Origin: Lachnospiraceae bacterium UBA3282
GTDB lineage: Bacteria > Bacillota > Clostridia > Lachnospirales > Lachnospiraceae
Direction: 5' to 3'
Length of the DNA: 35,725 nt
Assembly: GCA_002361735.1 (NCBI GenBank)
Contig: DETS01000116.1
Coordinates: forward strand, 1 to 35,725
In this document: positions 23,776-32,931 of the stretch, piece after piece
Numbering within the stretch: the stretch's first letter is position 1
Layout of the letters: each line of letters starts with the position of its first letter
Notes under the pieces: generated by a model
Told to the model about the DNA's origin: nothing
Database searches by the model: none
What the model saw: only the letters and a program-made list of their open reading frames with translations
Program-made: the position numbers and the translations under genes

Positions 23776-25647
23776 ATGAGTTGGATAGAAAAAAGGAAGA
23801 AAAAAGAGAAGGAAGAGGAAAAGAAAAATCCCTACCATAGAGAATACGGCTTATTCAGTAATATTCGCTATCTGTGGAAAGCGATGGTGCGGTTTCAGCC
23901 AAAACTCCCGTTCATGATATTGCTTGGCATGATTGGGGAGCCTTTTATGCAGTATTTATGGACGTTTCTCTCCAAATTCATTATCGACGTGATCACGGAG
24001 AATGGGGGTGTGGACAGGCTGCTTCGCATCATCCTCATTTTTGCGGTCTTACAGCTTGCAACGACAATGCTTGGCACCTACCGCAACAGGGATATGTGGA
24101 CCCGCTTTGTCAGCGTCCGTTTTGGCTTGATGAGCATGAAAAACAGGAAGGTCATGACCATGCCCTATCAGTATCTGGAAGATGCCGATGTGATGGATTG
24201 CTACCAGAAGGCTGGTCAGGCGTGCAATAACAATAATAACGGGGTGGAAGGGCTTTTGCACAACCTCTCAGACTGCCTGATCAATTTAAGCGTAACGGTT
24301 ACCGGCATTCTCATCCTCGGCACCCTGCATCCGGGCATCGTGGTGATCATGCTGGCGCTGTCTGTCATGAATTTTGCAATCAGGGACCGGGTCAGCAAGA
24401 AGGCAAAGGAAAGGGTCTGGGATCAGCTTGCGACATGGTGGCGTAAGAATGGCTATATGGAATACACGACCACAGATTTTGACGCGGCTAAGGATATCCG
24501 CATGTTCGGCTTGAAGGACTGGCTGCTTGGCAAATACAGAGAGCTGAAAACATTCCGCTATGACAAGGAAAAGGAAAATGCAAAAATCTGGTTTGTTGCG
24601 ACCGTCGTCGGAAATCTGATGTCGGTCGCGGCGATGGGAGCGGTCTACGCTTGGCTGATCGCGGGGGTGGCGCGCGGTGAGATTACGCCCGGTAATTTCT
24701 CGCTCTATCTGGCTTCTTCCATGACATTTTACAGTTACATCTTTCAGTTCCTGCGGGGGGCCGGCGATCTGATGGCAAAGAGCAGGGAAGTGGATGATTT
24801 CAGAAGCTTTATGGACTTTGCGGGGGACGATATGGATGACGGGGAAGAAGTGCCTGCCGCAGCATCCTATGAATTTACTTTCAAAAATGTATCGTTTCGC
24901 TATCCGAAGGCGGATGGCTATGCGCTGAAAAATCTTTCTCTGACCATTGCGCCCGGGGAGCGGCTGGCGGTGGTCGGCTTAAACGGTGCGGGAAAATCCA
25001 CCTTTATCAAACTGTTGCTGCGGCTCTACGAGCCTGAGGAGGGCGAGATCTTACTAAACGGCGTCAATGTGAACCGCTATGCGAAAGAAAGCTACTATCG
25101 GCTGTTTGCGCCGGTGTTTCAGGATGTGGAGCTCTTTGCCTTTCCGCTCTCCGAAAATATTTCCATGCAGGAGCCGCAGGCTACCGATAAAGACAGGGCA
25201 AAGGAATGCCTTGTAAAAAGCGGTCTGGAGGAGAAGGTAAAAGAGCTGCCAGCGGGCGTGGATACGGAGGTCTTGAAGGTCATCCACGACGACGGTACGG
25301 ATTTCAGCGGCGGCGAGAAACAGAAGATCGCCCTTGCCCGCGCACTTTATAAGGACGCGCCGGTGGTGGTTTTGGACGAGCCCACGGCGGCGCTTGACGC
25401 GCTGGCGGAAAGCAAACTCTATCAGGACTTTAACAAACTGATCGGGGAAAAAACCGCGGTCTATATCAGCCACCGCCTAAGTTCCACCCAGTTCTGCTCT
25501 CATGTGGCGATGTTTGAGGGAGGAGAGCTTACGGAGTACGGCACGCATAAGGAACTTTTGGAACAGAACGGGGCTTACGCCAATATGTTTCATACGCAGG
25601 CGCAGTATTATGTGGAAGATGCGGAGGGGGTGACGGCGGATGTCTGA
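23776..25647 (+). CDS. ABC exporter half-transporter (heterodimer subunit 1)
   Basis: 623 residues. A very charged N-terminus (KRKKKEKEEEKK) leads to a membrane domain with about six helices (about 45-330) and a C-terminal ATPase domain. Walker A is GLNGAGKST (K407), the Q-loop is FQDVELFAF, the signature is FSGGE (510-514), Walker B ends in LDEPTAALD with catalytic E535, and the switch is YISHRLSS. All parts for ATP hydrolysis are present. Fusion of membrane and ATPase domains marks it as an exporter, not part of the sugar importers. It overlaps the next gene by eight bases. No strong ribosome binding site is seen before the ATG. Substrate could be a peptide, drug or metabolite. Confidence 0.9.
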   Translation: MSWIEKRKKKEKEEEKKNPYHREYGLFSNIRYLWKAMVRFQPKLPFMILLGMIGEPFMQYLWTFLSKFIIDVITENGGVDRLLRIILIFAVLQLATTMLGTYRNRDMWTRFVSVRFGLMSMKNRKVMTMPYQYLEDADVMDCYQKAGQACNNNNNGVEGLLHNLSDCLINLSVTVTGILILGTLHPGIVVIMLALSVMNFAIRDRVSKKAKERVWDQLATWWRKNGYMEYTTTDFDAAKDIRMFGLKDWLLGKYRELKTFRYDKEKENAKIWFVATVVGNLMSVAAMGAVYAWLIAGVARGEITPGNFSLYLASSMTFYSYIFQFLRGAGDLMAKSREVDDFRSFMDFAGDDMDDGEEVPAAASYEFTFKNVSFRYPKADGYALKNLSLTIAPGERLAVVGLNGAGKSTFIKLLLRLYEPEEGEILLNGVNVNRYAKESYYRLFAPVFQDVELFAFPLSENISMQEPQATDKDRAKECLVKSGLEEKVKELPAGVDTEVLKVIHDDGTDFSGGEKQKIALARALYKDAPVVVLDEPTAALDALAESKLYQDFNKLIGEKTAVYISHRLSSTQFCSHVAMFEGGELTEYGTHKELLEQNGAYANMFHTQAQYYVEDAEGVTADV

Positions 25648-27484
25648 GACAAAAAAACGGCAGGAACACTTTGAAAATACGAAAAAATGTCTGGAAACAA
25701 TCATATTTATGATAAAACTTGTGTGGAAAACCAAGCCGGTTCTGCTCTTGGTCTATGCGCTGCTTTTGATCGGGGATGTATTTGACAGGGCATGGCAGAT
25801 TTTCCTGCCCAAGCTGATGATGGATGAACTGCAGCTGTTTTTGGCAGGAGCGGAGGCTTCGCGTCATCTGCATACGCTCGGCGTGTATGCCGTGATCAGT
25901 GTGGGCGCCTCGCTGGCGGTCGGCCTTATTGGAAGCATTACGGGCGATCATGCCACACAGGTGATAGGCGAGTGGTTTCAGGAATACATTGACATTGACA
26001 TCGCCAGGCAGGCGGTGGAGATGGATTTTGAACATACCGAGGATCCGGATGCGCTGGATGCCCTGAATAAGGCAAAAGAGGGGATGAGTTGGTACAGCGG
26101 CGGCGTTGTGGGCGTATTAGGGGAAGCGCAGCGTGTGCTCAGCAATACCCTGGTCATCTTCGGCGGCATAGGCGTGGTGCTTATGACCTGTCCGCTGCTG
26201 GTGCCGGTGCAGCTGCTGTCGCTTGTGGGGTTTCTCTATTTTAATATGAGGATCAACAAAATTGAAGTGCGGCATTTTGAGGAATTGGCGAAGGATAACA
26301 GAATTTTTGGTTATATTTTCTTTCAGCTTTCTCAGCTGCAATATGGGAAAGATATCCGCCTGTATAACAGTGTCGGGATGATGGGAAGGAAAGCGGATGC
26401 CCATGCGGAGCAAATGGTTTCTACCTGGCGGAGGCAGAATCAGCAAAGCAGGAGCAACAATTGGGCGATGGATGGGATCAATATGCTGCGGGATGCGGTC
26501 AGTTATTTCTATATCGGGTATCTGGCGATCACGCATCGGATTTCTCTGGGAGACTTTTCCATGTGCGTGGCGGCAGCCTCGGTCCTTTATCAGGGTCTGT
26601 TTTCCATGGCGAACGGTCTGCAGCAGGTCACGAAGCGCTGTAATTACGCCCACCGCTATCTGGAATATCTGGAGTATCCGGCGGCAATGGAGAAAGGGAG
26701 CCGCAGCGTGCAAAAGGGCGAGCATACAATCGAATTTGCGGATGTCAGCTTCCGCTATCCGCGCGCGGAAAACTATGTGCTGCGTCACATCAATCTCACG
26801 ATTCGATCGGGTGAGCATCTCTCCATCGTGGGCTTAAACGGTGCGGGCAAAACGACGCTTGTCAAACTTCTGTGCAGGCTCTACGATGTGACGGAAGGGG
26901 CGATTCTTATTGACGGCGTCAATATCAAAGAGTATGCTGAGGAGGAGTACAGAAGGCTGTTTGCGGTGGTATTTCAGGACTTTGAACTGTTTGCCTTTTC
27001 GCTGAAAGAGAATATCGCGCTTTCCGAATCTGAGAGTGCGGATACGGAGAGAATCGCGGAAATCCTGAAACTGACGGGGCTTTCCGAGGATGTGGAGAAA
27101 CTGCCTGAGGGGATGGACACCATGATCTTTAAGTCGTACGATGAGCACGGAACGGAGCTTTCCGGCGGGCAGCAGCAAAAGACCGCTATCGCCAGGGCGC
27201 TCTACCGCAATGCGCCCATTGTCATTCTGGATGAGCCGACGGCGGCGCTCGACCCGATCGCGGAGTACGAGATCTACCGGCAGTTCGAGACGCTGGTGGG
27301 CGGAAAGACTGCCATCTATATCTCGCACAGGCTCTCCAGCTGTCGGTTCTGCGACAGGATCGCCGTCTTTGCGGACGATACCATCAAAGAGTATGGCACG
27401 CATGATGAGCTGGTGGGGGTAGAGGGCGGTATTTATGCGGAGATGTTCCACGAGCAGGCGAAGTATTACACAGATATCGCATAA
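25640..27484 (+). CDS. ABC exporter half-transporter (heterodimer subunit 2)
   Basis: 614 residues with the same plan as the preceding gene: membrane domain (about 30-330) and ATPase domain with Walker A GLNGAGKTT (K404), Q-loop FQDFELFAF, canonical signature LSGGQ, Walker B LDEPTAALD with E532 and switch YISHRLSS. The ATG lies within the end of the first subunit gene, so the two are co-translated and very likely form one heterodimer. Both ATP sites look intact, in contrast to many heterodimeric exporters with one degenerate site. The xylanase gene starts 29 bases later and may be co-transcribed. Confidence 0.9.
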   Translation: MSETKKRQEHFENTKKCLETIIFMIKLVWKTKPVLLLVYALLLIGDVFDRAWQIFLPKLMMDELQLFLAGAEASRHLHTLGVYAVISVGASLAVGLIGSITGDHATQVIGEWFQEYIDIDIARQAVEMDFEHTEDPDALDALNKAKEGMSWYSGGVVGVLGEAQRVLSNTLVIFGGIGVVLMTCPLLVPVQLLSLVGFLYFNMRINKIEVRHFEELAKDNRIFGYIFFQLSQLQYGKDIRLYNSVGMMGRKADAHAEQMVSTWRRQNQQSRSNNWAMDGINMLRDAVSYFYIGYLAITHRISLGDFSMCVAAASVLYQGLFSMANGLQQVTKRCNYAHRYLEYLEYPAAMEKGSRSVQKGEHTIEFADVSFRYPRAENYVLRHINLTIRSGEHLSIVGLNGAGKTTLVKLLCRLYDVTEGAILIDGVNIKEYAEEEYRRLFAVVFQDFELFAFSLKENIALSESESADTERIAEILKLTGLSEDVEKLPEGMDTMIFKSYDEHGTELSGGQQQKTAIARALYRNAPIVILDEPTAALDPIAEYEIYRQFETLVGGKTAIYISHRLSSCRFCDRIAVFADDTIKEYGTHDELVGVEGGIYAEMFHEQAKYYTDIA

Positions 27485-27513
27485 AGAAGGTGTGCGAAAA
27501 GGAGAGAAAGAGA

Positions 27514-29586
27514 ATGCGGCAAAAAGGTAATAAATTTGGGAAAAGAATGTATGCGGTCATGTTGGCTTGTATGGTGGCGGTATGCAGTCTGACGGGAGGG
27601 AAGATAACAGTGGAAGCGGCGGATGTAGATATTGCGTCCTATGAGCGGTTGGACGAACTGTACGGTGAATATTTTAAGTTCGGGGCGGCATGTGAAGCAA
27701 TCAGCCATTGGAACGATCCCGGCAAGGAAATCGGGAATCCCGCGAAAGAGGAATTGCTTTCGACGGTCTTTAACAGCATTACCTGCGGCAACGAGATGAA
27801 GCCGGCATACAACTTTGACGCGCAGGCGGAATCCCTTTTTAAGATCGATCCGGCGGCGACGGAGATGCTCGAGTGGGCGAAAGCCAATGATATGGGAATG
27901 CGCGGACATACGCTTTTGTGGCATTCGCAGGTAGATCCGTCCATTTTTGCAAAAGATTATATTGCTTTGTCAAACGGTAAGCAGACATGGACGGATTCGG
28001 CACAATTGGACGAGGAGTGTCTGGTTGACAGGGACGAACTGCTTCGGAGAATGAAAACCTATATTTACAGCATGATGGAGTACACCTACAAGGAAGGCTA
28101 CGCTAAGACCATCTATGCCTGGGATGTGGTGAACGAAGCGGCGGACGAAAACCAGGACGACGGTTTCCGCAAAAGCTATTGGTATCAGATCATTGGCCCG
28201 GACTTCCTCTATTATGCCTTTTTGTACGCGAGGGAGGCGGAGACGCTTTATGCGGTGCAGTATGCGGACCTTTACGGGCTGAATGCGGAGACGGACGATC
28301 TGTCCGCTATCATGCCCAAACTTTTCTATAATGATTATAACGAGTGGTTTGACAATAAGAGCGACGCGATCATTAATTTCCTGACACGGGAAAAATGGAA
28401 TGAGAACCATGCCAAGGTACAGAGCGATGTCATAAAACCCGATGGTGACGGCACCATCTACGGCGACGGTCTGCTCGACGGCATTGGGATGCAGGGGCAT
28501 CTGACCGATACGCAGGACATCGAACAGTATCGGAAGGCACTTCAAAAATACTCGGCGGTCGTGGATGAAGTACAGATTACGGAGTTGGATGTAGGGTGCA
28601 GCAAAACAGACGATAATACCTGGCTGTTTCAGGCGAAGTTTTATTATGATTTCTTTTCGATGCTGATCGAGGAAGTAAAAAACGGCGCCAAGCTGACTTC
28701 CGTTACGGTCTGGGGACTGACGGACGACGCTTCCTGGCGCGTGGACGCCAATCCGCTGTTGTTTTTTGGCAATCTGGAGAGAAAGCCTGCTTTTGATGCT
28801 GTCGTGATGGCGGCGAAGGGCGAAGAATTTACCATGACTCTGCAGGATACGCTGGGCGATGTGGAAGATATGCTCATCACCTTTGAGCCTTATGTGGAGG
28901 CGGGGAAGGCGGTGTCGATCGAACCGAAAGACGTTGGCATTATAGGACGGGGAACAGGGCATCAGGCAAAGCTTAAGCTGGCGCAGAAGATCAACCATAC
29001 GGAAGGCGCGGCGATTGGTTTTTCCCTGCAAGTATCCAGACAGGAACAGGATGCGAGCATGAAACTCAATATTTCCCGTTATGCGGGAAAGAATGTGACG
29101 ATCACCGCTTATGTGATGACGGAGGATCAAAAGATCCGCATGGGAATGGAGACTTCTGAGAGCACGCAGCTTCTTGAGGCGGATGCGGTTCCCGGGGATT
29201 GGGCGGAACTTTCGGTCAATTACACGATACCGGAGGATGTGCCGGCAGCCTTTCTCTATCTGGAGACGGACGGGAAAGCGGACTTTTATGTGGATGATAT
29301 CTCTGTCGTTATTAACGAGGATGGCGCCCCGATCACAGAGAATACAGACGCAGGCGAAAATGTGGAATCTTCCGCAAACAGTGACGGAGCGAAGGCGGAA
29401 AATGCGGATGGTGCGGCAACGAAAGACGCGGGGAATGGGAACGGTACGGCAGCATCTGACAACGCGGACAGTGTGTCCGGCAGTACGGGAATCTTCGGGA
29501 CGCCGGCAGTCGTGGCCGTGATCGTGATTGCGGCAGGAGCAGTGGGCGCGGCGTGGTATGTGAAGAAGAAATCAAAGGAAGGGTGA
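27514..29586 (+). CDS. surface GH10 endo-1,4-beta-xylanase with C-terminal CBM and membrane anchor
   Basis: 690 residues. The start at 27514 has GGAG nine bases upstream; a GTG at 27490 is less likely. A signal peptide (about 1-36) is followed by a GH10 barrel (about 45-430): substrate motif GHTLLWHSQ, acid/base E208 in DVVNEA, nucleophile E357 in QITELDV, and late strand motif VTVWGLTDDASW. It would cleave internal beta-1,4-xylosyl links. Residues about 455-600 form a CBM4/9/22-like sandwich (GHQAKLKLAQ; FYVDDISV). A low-complexity Asp/Ala/Gly/Asn linker leads to a single hydrophobic helix (about 662-682) with a KKKSKEG tail. There is no LPXTG motif, so the enzyme is probably held by this helix in the membrane and reaches through the wall. 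First gene of the xylan module. Confidence 0.94.
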   Translation: MRQKGNKFGKRMYAVMLACMVAVCSLTGGKITVEAADVDIASYERLDELYGEYFKFGAACEAISHWNDPGKEIGNPAKEELLSTVFNSITCGNEMKPAYNFDAQAESLFKIDPAATEMLEWAKANDMGMRGHTLLWHSQVDPSIFAKDYIALSNGKQTWTDSAQLDEECLVDRDELLRRMKTYIYSMMEYTYKEGYAKTIYAWDVVNEAADENQDDGFRKSYWYQIIGPDFLYYAFLYAREAETLYAVQYADLYGLNAETDDLSAIMPKLFYNDYNEWFDNKSDAIINFLTREKWNENHAKVQSDVIKPDGDGTIYGDGLLDGIGMQGHLTDTQDIEQYRKALQKYSAVVDEVQITELDVGCSKTDDNTWLFQAKFYYDFFSMLIEEVKNGAKLTSVTVWGLTDDASWRVDANPLLFFGNLERKPAFDAVVMAAKGEEFTMTLQDTLGDVEDMLITFEPYVEAGKAVSIEPKDVGIIGRGTGHQAKLKLAQKINHTEGAAIGFSLQVSRQEQDASMKLNISRYAGKNVTITAYVMTEDQKIRMGMETSESTQLLEADAVPGDWAELSVNYTIPEDVPAAFLYLETDGKADFYVDDISVVINEDGAPITENTDAGENVESSANSDGAKAENADGAATKDAGNGNGTAASDNADSVSGSTGIFGTPAVVAVIVIAAGAVGAAWYVKKKSKEG

Positions 29587-29590
29587 GCAT

Positions 29591-31192
29591 ATGGGGAAAG
29601 AAACAGCAGAAGAAACGATCGTGATCACAGAGCAGTCAAAAGCCTTTTTCCATAACAACGTGGATTTTTGCGTGGGCACGGGGCGTATGGGACTGGCGTT
29701 GACACAGGAATACATGGATCAGCTTAGGCTGGTGCAGGAGGAAATCGGTTTTCGGTATATCAGGGGGCATGGTCTGTTCTGCGATGATATGGCGATCTAT
29801 CAGGAGTACGAGGAGGACGGCGTTAAGAAGGCAGAGTACAATTTTACCTATCTGGATAGGGTAATGGACGCCTATCGCAGTGTGGGGATCCGTCCGTTTC
29901 TGGAGTTAGGCTTTATGCCGTACAAGATGGCAAGGGGAACACAGACGCTCTTTTACTGGAAGGGAAACACAACGCCGCCTAAGGATTATAATGCGTGGTG
30001 CCGGATGGTGCAGGCGCTGCTCAGGCATCTGATGGAACGCTATGGAGCGGACGAAGTGGTGACATGGCCGATCGAGGTATGGAATGAGCCCAATCTGCCG
30101 GGGTTTTGGGAAAATGCGGATATGCAGGAATACTTTAAGCTCTTTCATAAGACGTTCGATGCCATCAAAGAGGTGGACAGGCGGTTTCAGGTGGGCGGTC
30201 CCGCAATCTGCGGCGTTAATGATGAGGAGTGGATGCGTGCCTTTCTGGAGTACTGCCGCGACAACAAGCTGGCAATCGATTCTGTGACCAGGCATCATTA
30301 TACCATTGAGCTGCCGGAGGAAATCGGACATTATGCGTACTCCGAGCTGATCCCGGCAGAGGATGGGTTTGCGAACTTAAAGACATCGCGGGATATTATT
30401 GACAGCTTTGCGGAGTATAAAGGGTTGCCGATGCACATTACGGAGTTTAATACCTCCTATACACCCAAAGGCGTGATTCACGACACGAACTTGAACGCAG
30501 CGGCGATCGCTCTGCAGTTGTCCCGTCTGGGGGATGTGAATGAGTCCTATTCCTACTGGACCTTCGGGGATGTGTTTGAGGAGACGGGAGTGCCGTTTAC
30601 GCCCTTCCACGGCGGCTTCGGTCTGGTGGCGAACGGCTGTATCCCCAAGCCGACCTTCTGGACCTTTGTCTTTTTCAAGAAGTTAAAGGAGGGCGACGGA
30701 GACTGCGTCTACAGGGATGACAATATGGTGCTGATGAAGTGTAAAGACGGCAGTTTTCGCGGCGTGGCGTGGAATATCGCTGGGCATTCGGCAAAAACTT
30801 CCAAAGCGGTGGAAAAAGAAGAAAATAAAGAAGTGAAAAAAGAGGCAAAGGGGAAGGAAAAGAAGGTGTCCGACAAGGAAGTGAGGAAGCTGAAACTTTC
30901 TCTGCCAGCTAAGGGCGGTTATTGCTTATTGACCAGAACAGTCGATGAAAAGACCTGCAATCCGCTCAGGGTGTGGCATGATCTTGGAGAACCCTCGCAT
31001 TTATCGGAGGAGCAAAGGAAGCTTCTTGTGGAGGCGGCAAAGCCCTTTGTCAGGACGAAGCGGAAGGAAGCGGAGGACGGGCAGCTTAGCGTGAAACTGG
31101 AACTTGAGCGGAACGCGGTGGTCTATTTCGAGGTGAAGCCGGGCGAGGTGAGGCCGGACCGGGGGTATGATTATGAGAGGGCCGTCAGATAG
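29591..31192 (+). CDS. GH39 beta-xylosidase with Lys/Glu-rich insertion
   Basis: 533 residues, no signal peptide, so cytoplasmic. The GH39 barrel shows EVWNEPNL with acid/base E166 and HITEFNTSY with nucleophile E285, close to positions known for bacterial XynB enzymes. The opening FFHNNVDFCVGTGR is family-typical. It would release xylose from the non-reducing end of imported xylo-oligosaccharides. Residues about 400-433 are an unusual Lys/Glu stretch (VEKEENKEVKKEAKGKEKK) inside the C-terminal beta domain, making a charged loop not expected in the family. The gene follows the xylanase by four bases, with GGAAGG formed by the end of the xylanase gene, and overlaps the next gene. Confidence 0.92.
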   Translation: MGKETAEETIVITEQSKAFFHNNVDFCVGTGRMGLALTQEYMDQLRLVQEEIGFRYIRGHGLFCDDMAIYQEYEEDGVKKAEYNFTYLDRVMDAYRSVGIRPFLELGFMPYKMARGTQTLFYWKGNTTPPKDYNAWCRMVQALLRHLMERYGADEVVTWPIEVWNEPNLPGFWENADMQEYFKLFHKTFDAIKEVDRRFQVGGPAICGVNDEEWMRAFLEYCRDNKLAIDSVTRHHYTIELPEEIGHYAYSELIPAEDGFANLKTSRDIIDSFAEYKGLPMHITEFNTSYTPKGVIHDTNLNAAAIALQLSRLGDVNESYSYWTFGDVFEETGVPFTPFHGGFGLVANGCIPKPTFWTFVFFKKLKEGDGDCVYRDDNMVLMKCKDGSFRGVAWNIAGHSAKTSKAVEKEENKEVKKEAKGKEKKVSDKEVRKLKLSLPAKGGYCLLTRTVDEKTCNPLRVWHDLGEPSHLSEEQRKLLVEAAKPFVRTKRKEAEDGQLSVKLELERNAVVYFEVKPGEVRPDRGYDYERAVR

Positions 31193-32921
31193 GATGAGAA
31201 GAGCAGATAGTAAAAAGAGATTGGGAGCAGCGGCGGTAGGGGTGGTTTTTGTGTGTGGAATCCTGTGGGGCTGCGGCGGTGCGGTGGATGGGCCGGCCGC
31301 GCAGACAGGGGCGGCAGCAGGGCAGGCAGAGCAGACGCAGGAGTCAGAAGGATTGCGGCAGGCAGAGCAGACGCAGGAATCAGAAGGATTGCAGCAGGCA
31401 GAACAATCAGGAGAGACGGAACAGGCAGAAAAATCAGAGCAGGAAAAACAGGAGGAAGCGATGGGCTATTTTGAGGGATTACAGATAACGGAAAGCTACA
31501 AGGGGCTGGAGGATACCAACCCGCTGATGACGCAGAGGTTTGGCGCCGATCCGTATGCGTTAGTCTATGGTGACCGGGTCTATTTTTATATGACGGCGGA
31601 TGCCTTTGAGTATGGCGCGTACAAGAAGGTGGAGGAAAATACCTACAGTAAGATCAACCAGATCAACGTGATCTCCACGGATGACATGGTGAATTTCACC
31701 GATCACGGTTCTATCAAGGTGGCGTCGGACCGGGGAGCCGCAAAGTGGGCGAAAAATTCGTGGGCGCCGGCTGCCGCATGGAAAGAAATAGACGGGAAAC
31801 CGAAGTTTTTCCTCTATTTTGCGGATAACGGCGGCGGCATCGGAGTCTTGCAGGCGGACAGCCCGACCGGACCTTTTGAGGACCCGCTGGGCGAGGCGCT
31901 GATCAGCAGACAGACACCCGAATGCGCGGATGTGCTGTGGCTGTTTGACCCGGCGGTGCTGATGGACGATGACGGCAGGGCTTATCTGTACTTTGGCGGC
32001 GGTGTTCCGGAAGGGAAGGCGGCTGATCCGGGTACGGCGAGAGTGGTGGAACTGGGTGAGGATATGATCAGCATCGTCGGAGAGCCGACAAGGATCAATC
32101 CCCCCTATCTGTTTGAGGATTCCGGCATTCATAAGGCGGGGGATAAGTATTATTACACTTACAGCTCCAATTTTCAGGTAGATGCGGCGGGAACGGAAAA
32201 ATACGGGATCGAGAACGGAGAGATCGTCTGTCTGGAAAGCGAAAGCCCGCTGGGACCGTTTACCTTTAAGGAGAGGATCTTGAAAAATCCGGGCAGCACA
32301 TTCGGACTGGGCGGAAATAACCACCACTGTGTGTTCCGGTTCCGGGACCAGTGGTATATCACCTATCATACCAGAGTTCTGGAGCAGGCGATGGGAGTGG
32401 AAAAAGGTTATCGCTGCACGCACATCGACGCCTTCACCATGCAGGAGGACGGCACGATCGGCGAGATCAAACAGACCTTAAAGGGCAGAAAGCAGCTGCA
32501 GTATGTGGATCCCTATGCGGTAAACAGGGCGGCTTCCTTCGCGGTCATGGGCGGTGTGAATACAGTTCCGGCGGATGATGTGACCAAAGACTGCGGCAGC
32601 GGCAATATGGCGCTTGGAGATATCCAGAGCGGCGATTTCATCAAGGTGCAGGGCGTAGATTTTGGAACGGGCGCGCCGGCATCCGTGACTTTGACCGTCA
32701 GAAAGGAAACGGACGGGCAGGCCGCGGGAGCGGTTAAGCTTTGTCTGGACAGTCTGGAAGGTACGGTGCTGGGATATCTTTTGCTGGACGACATACCGGA
32801 AGGGGACAGCTTTAGCGCAGTGAGCGCAGAGCTTACCGAAAAGGCCGGGGGCGTGCATGACTTGTACTTTGTTTTTGCCGGTGAAAATTACCAGATTGAG
32901 ACATGGCAGTTTGTAAAATAG
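31173..32921 (+). CDS. lipoprotein GH43 glycosidase with C-terminal CBM6
   Basis: 582 residues from the ATG at 31173, which has GGGGG seven bases upstream and overlaps the GH39 gene by 20 bases; ATGs at 31167 and 31194 are alternatives. A basic signal peptide ends in ILWGC (C34), a slightly unusual lipobox with Trp. A Gln/Glu-rich linker with 12-residue repeats follows. The GH43 five-blade domain (about 105-450) has base D126 (GADPYALVY), D259 (LFDPAVLMDDDG) and acid E315 (LFEDSGIHK). The end (about 455-582) is a CBM6-like sandwich (GDFIKVQGVDFG; DLYFVFAG). Known activities are arabinofuranosidase or xylosidase; the GH43-CBM6 pairing favours arabinoxylan. It would act outside the cell at the membrane. 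Confidence 0.9.
   Translation: MRGPSDRMRRADSKKRLGAAAVGVVFVCGILWGCGGAVDGPAAQTGAAAGQAEQTQESEGLRQAEQTQESEGLQQAEQSGETEQAEKSEQEKQEEAMGYFEGLQITESYKGLEDTNPLMTQRFGADPYALVYGDRVYFYMTADAFEYGAYKKVEENTYSKINQINVISTDDMVNFTDHGSIKVASDRGAAKWAKNSWAPAAAWKEIDGKPKFFLYFADNGGGIGVLQADSPTGPFEDPLGEALISRQTPECADVLWLFDPAVLMDDDGRAYLYFGGGVPEGKAADPGTARVVELGEDMISIVGEPTRINPPYLFEDSGIHKAGDKYYYTYSSNFQVDAAGTEKYGIENGEIVCLESESPLGPFTFKERILKNPGSTFGLGGNNHHCVFRFRDQWYITYHTRVLEQAMGVEKGYRCTHIDAFTMQEDGTIGEIKQTLKGRKQLQYVDPYAVNRAASFAVMGGVNTVPADDVTKDCGSGNMALGDIQSGDFIKVQGVDFGTGAPASVTLTVRKETDGQAAGAVKLCLDSLEGTVLGYLLLDDIPEGDSFSAVSAELTEKAGGVHDLYFVFAGENYQIETWQFVK
31323..31402 (+). repeat. 36-bp tandem repeat in the lipoprotein linker
   Basis: Two nearly identical 36-bp units (31323-31358 and 31359-31394, differing at two positions) and the start of a third code the 12-residue unit QAEQTQESEGL(R/Q). 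The high DNA identity points to a recent duplication by slippage. Confidence 0.85.
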
Positions 32922-32931
32922 GAGACTTCAG

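Noticed and set aside
27970..29130. 386-codon open frame on the minus strand
   Set aside because: Antisense to the GH10 xylanase, whose catalytic motifs are certain.
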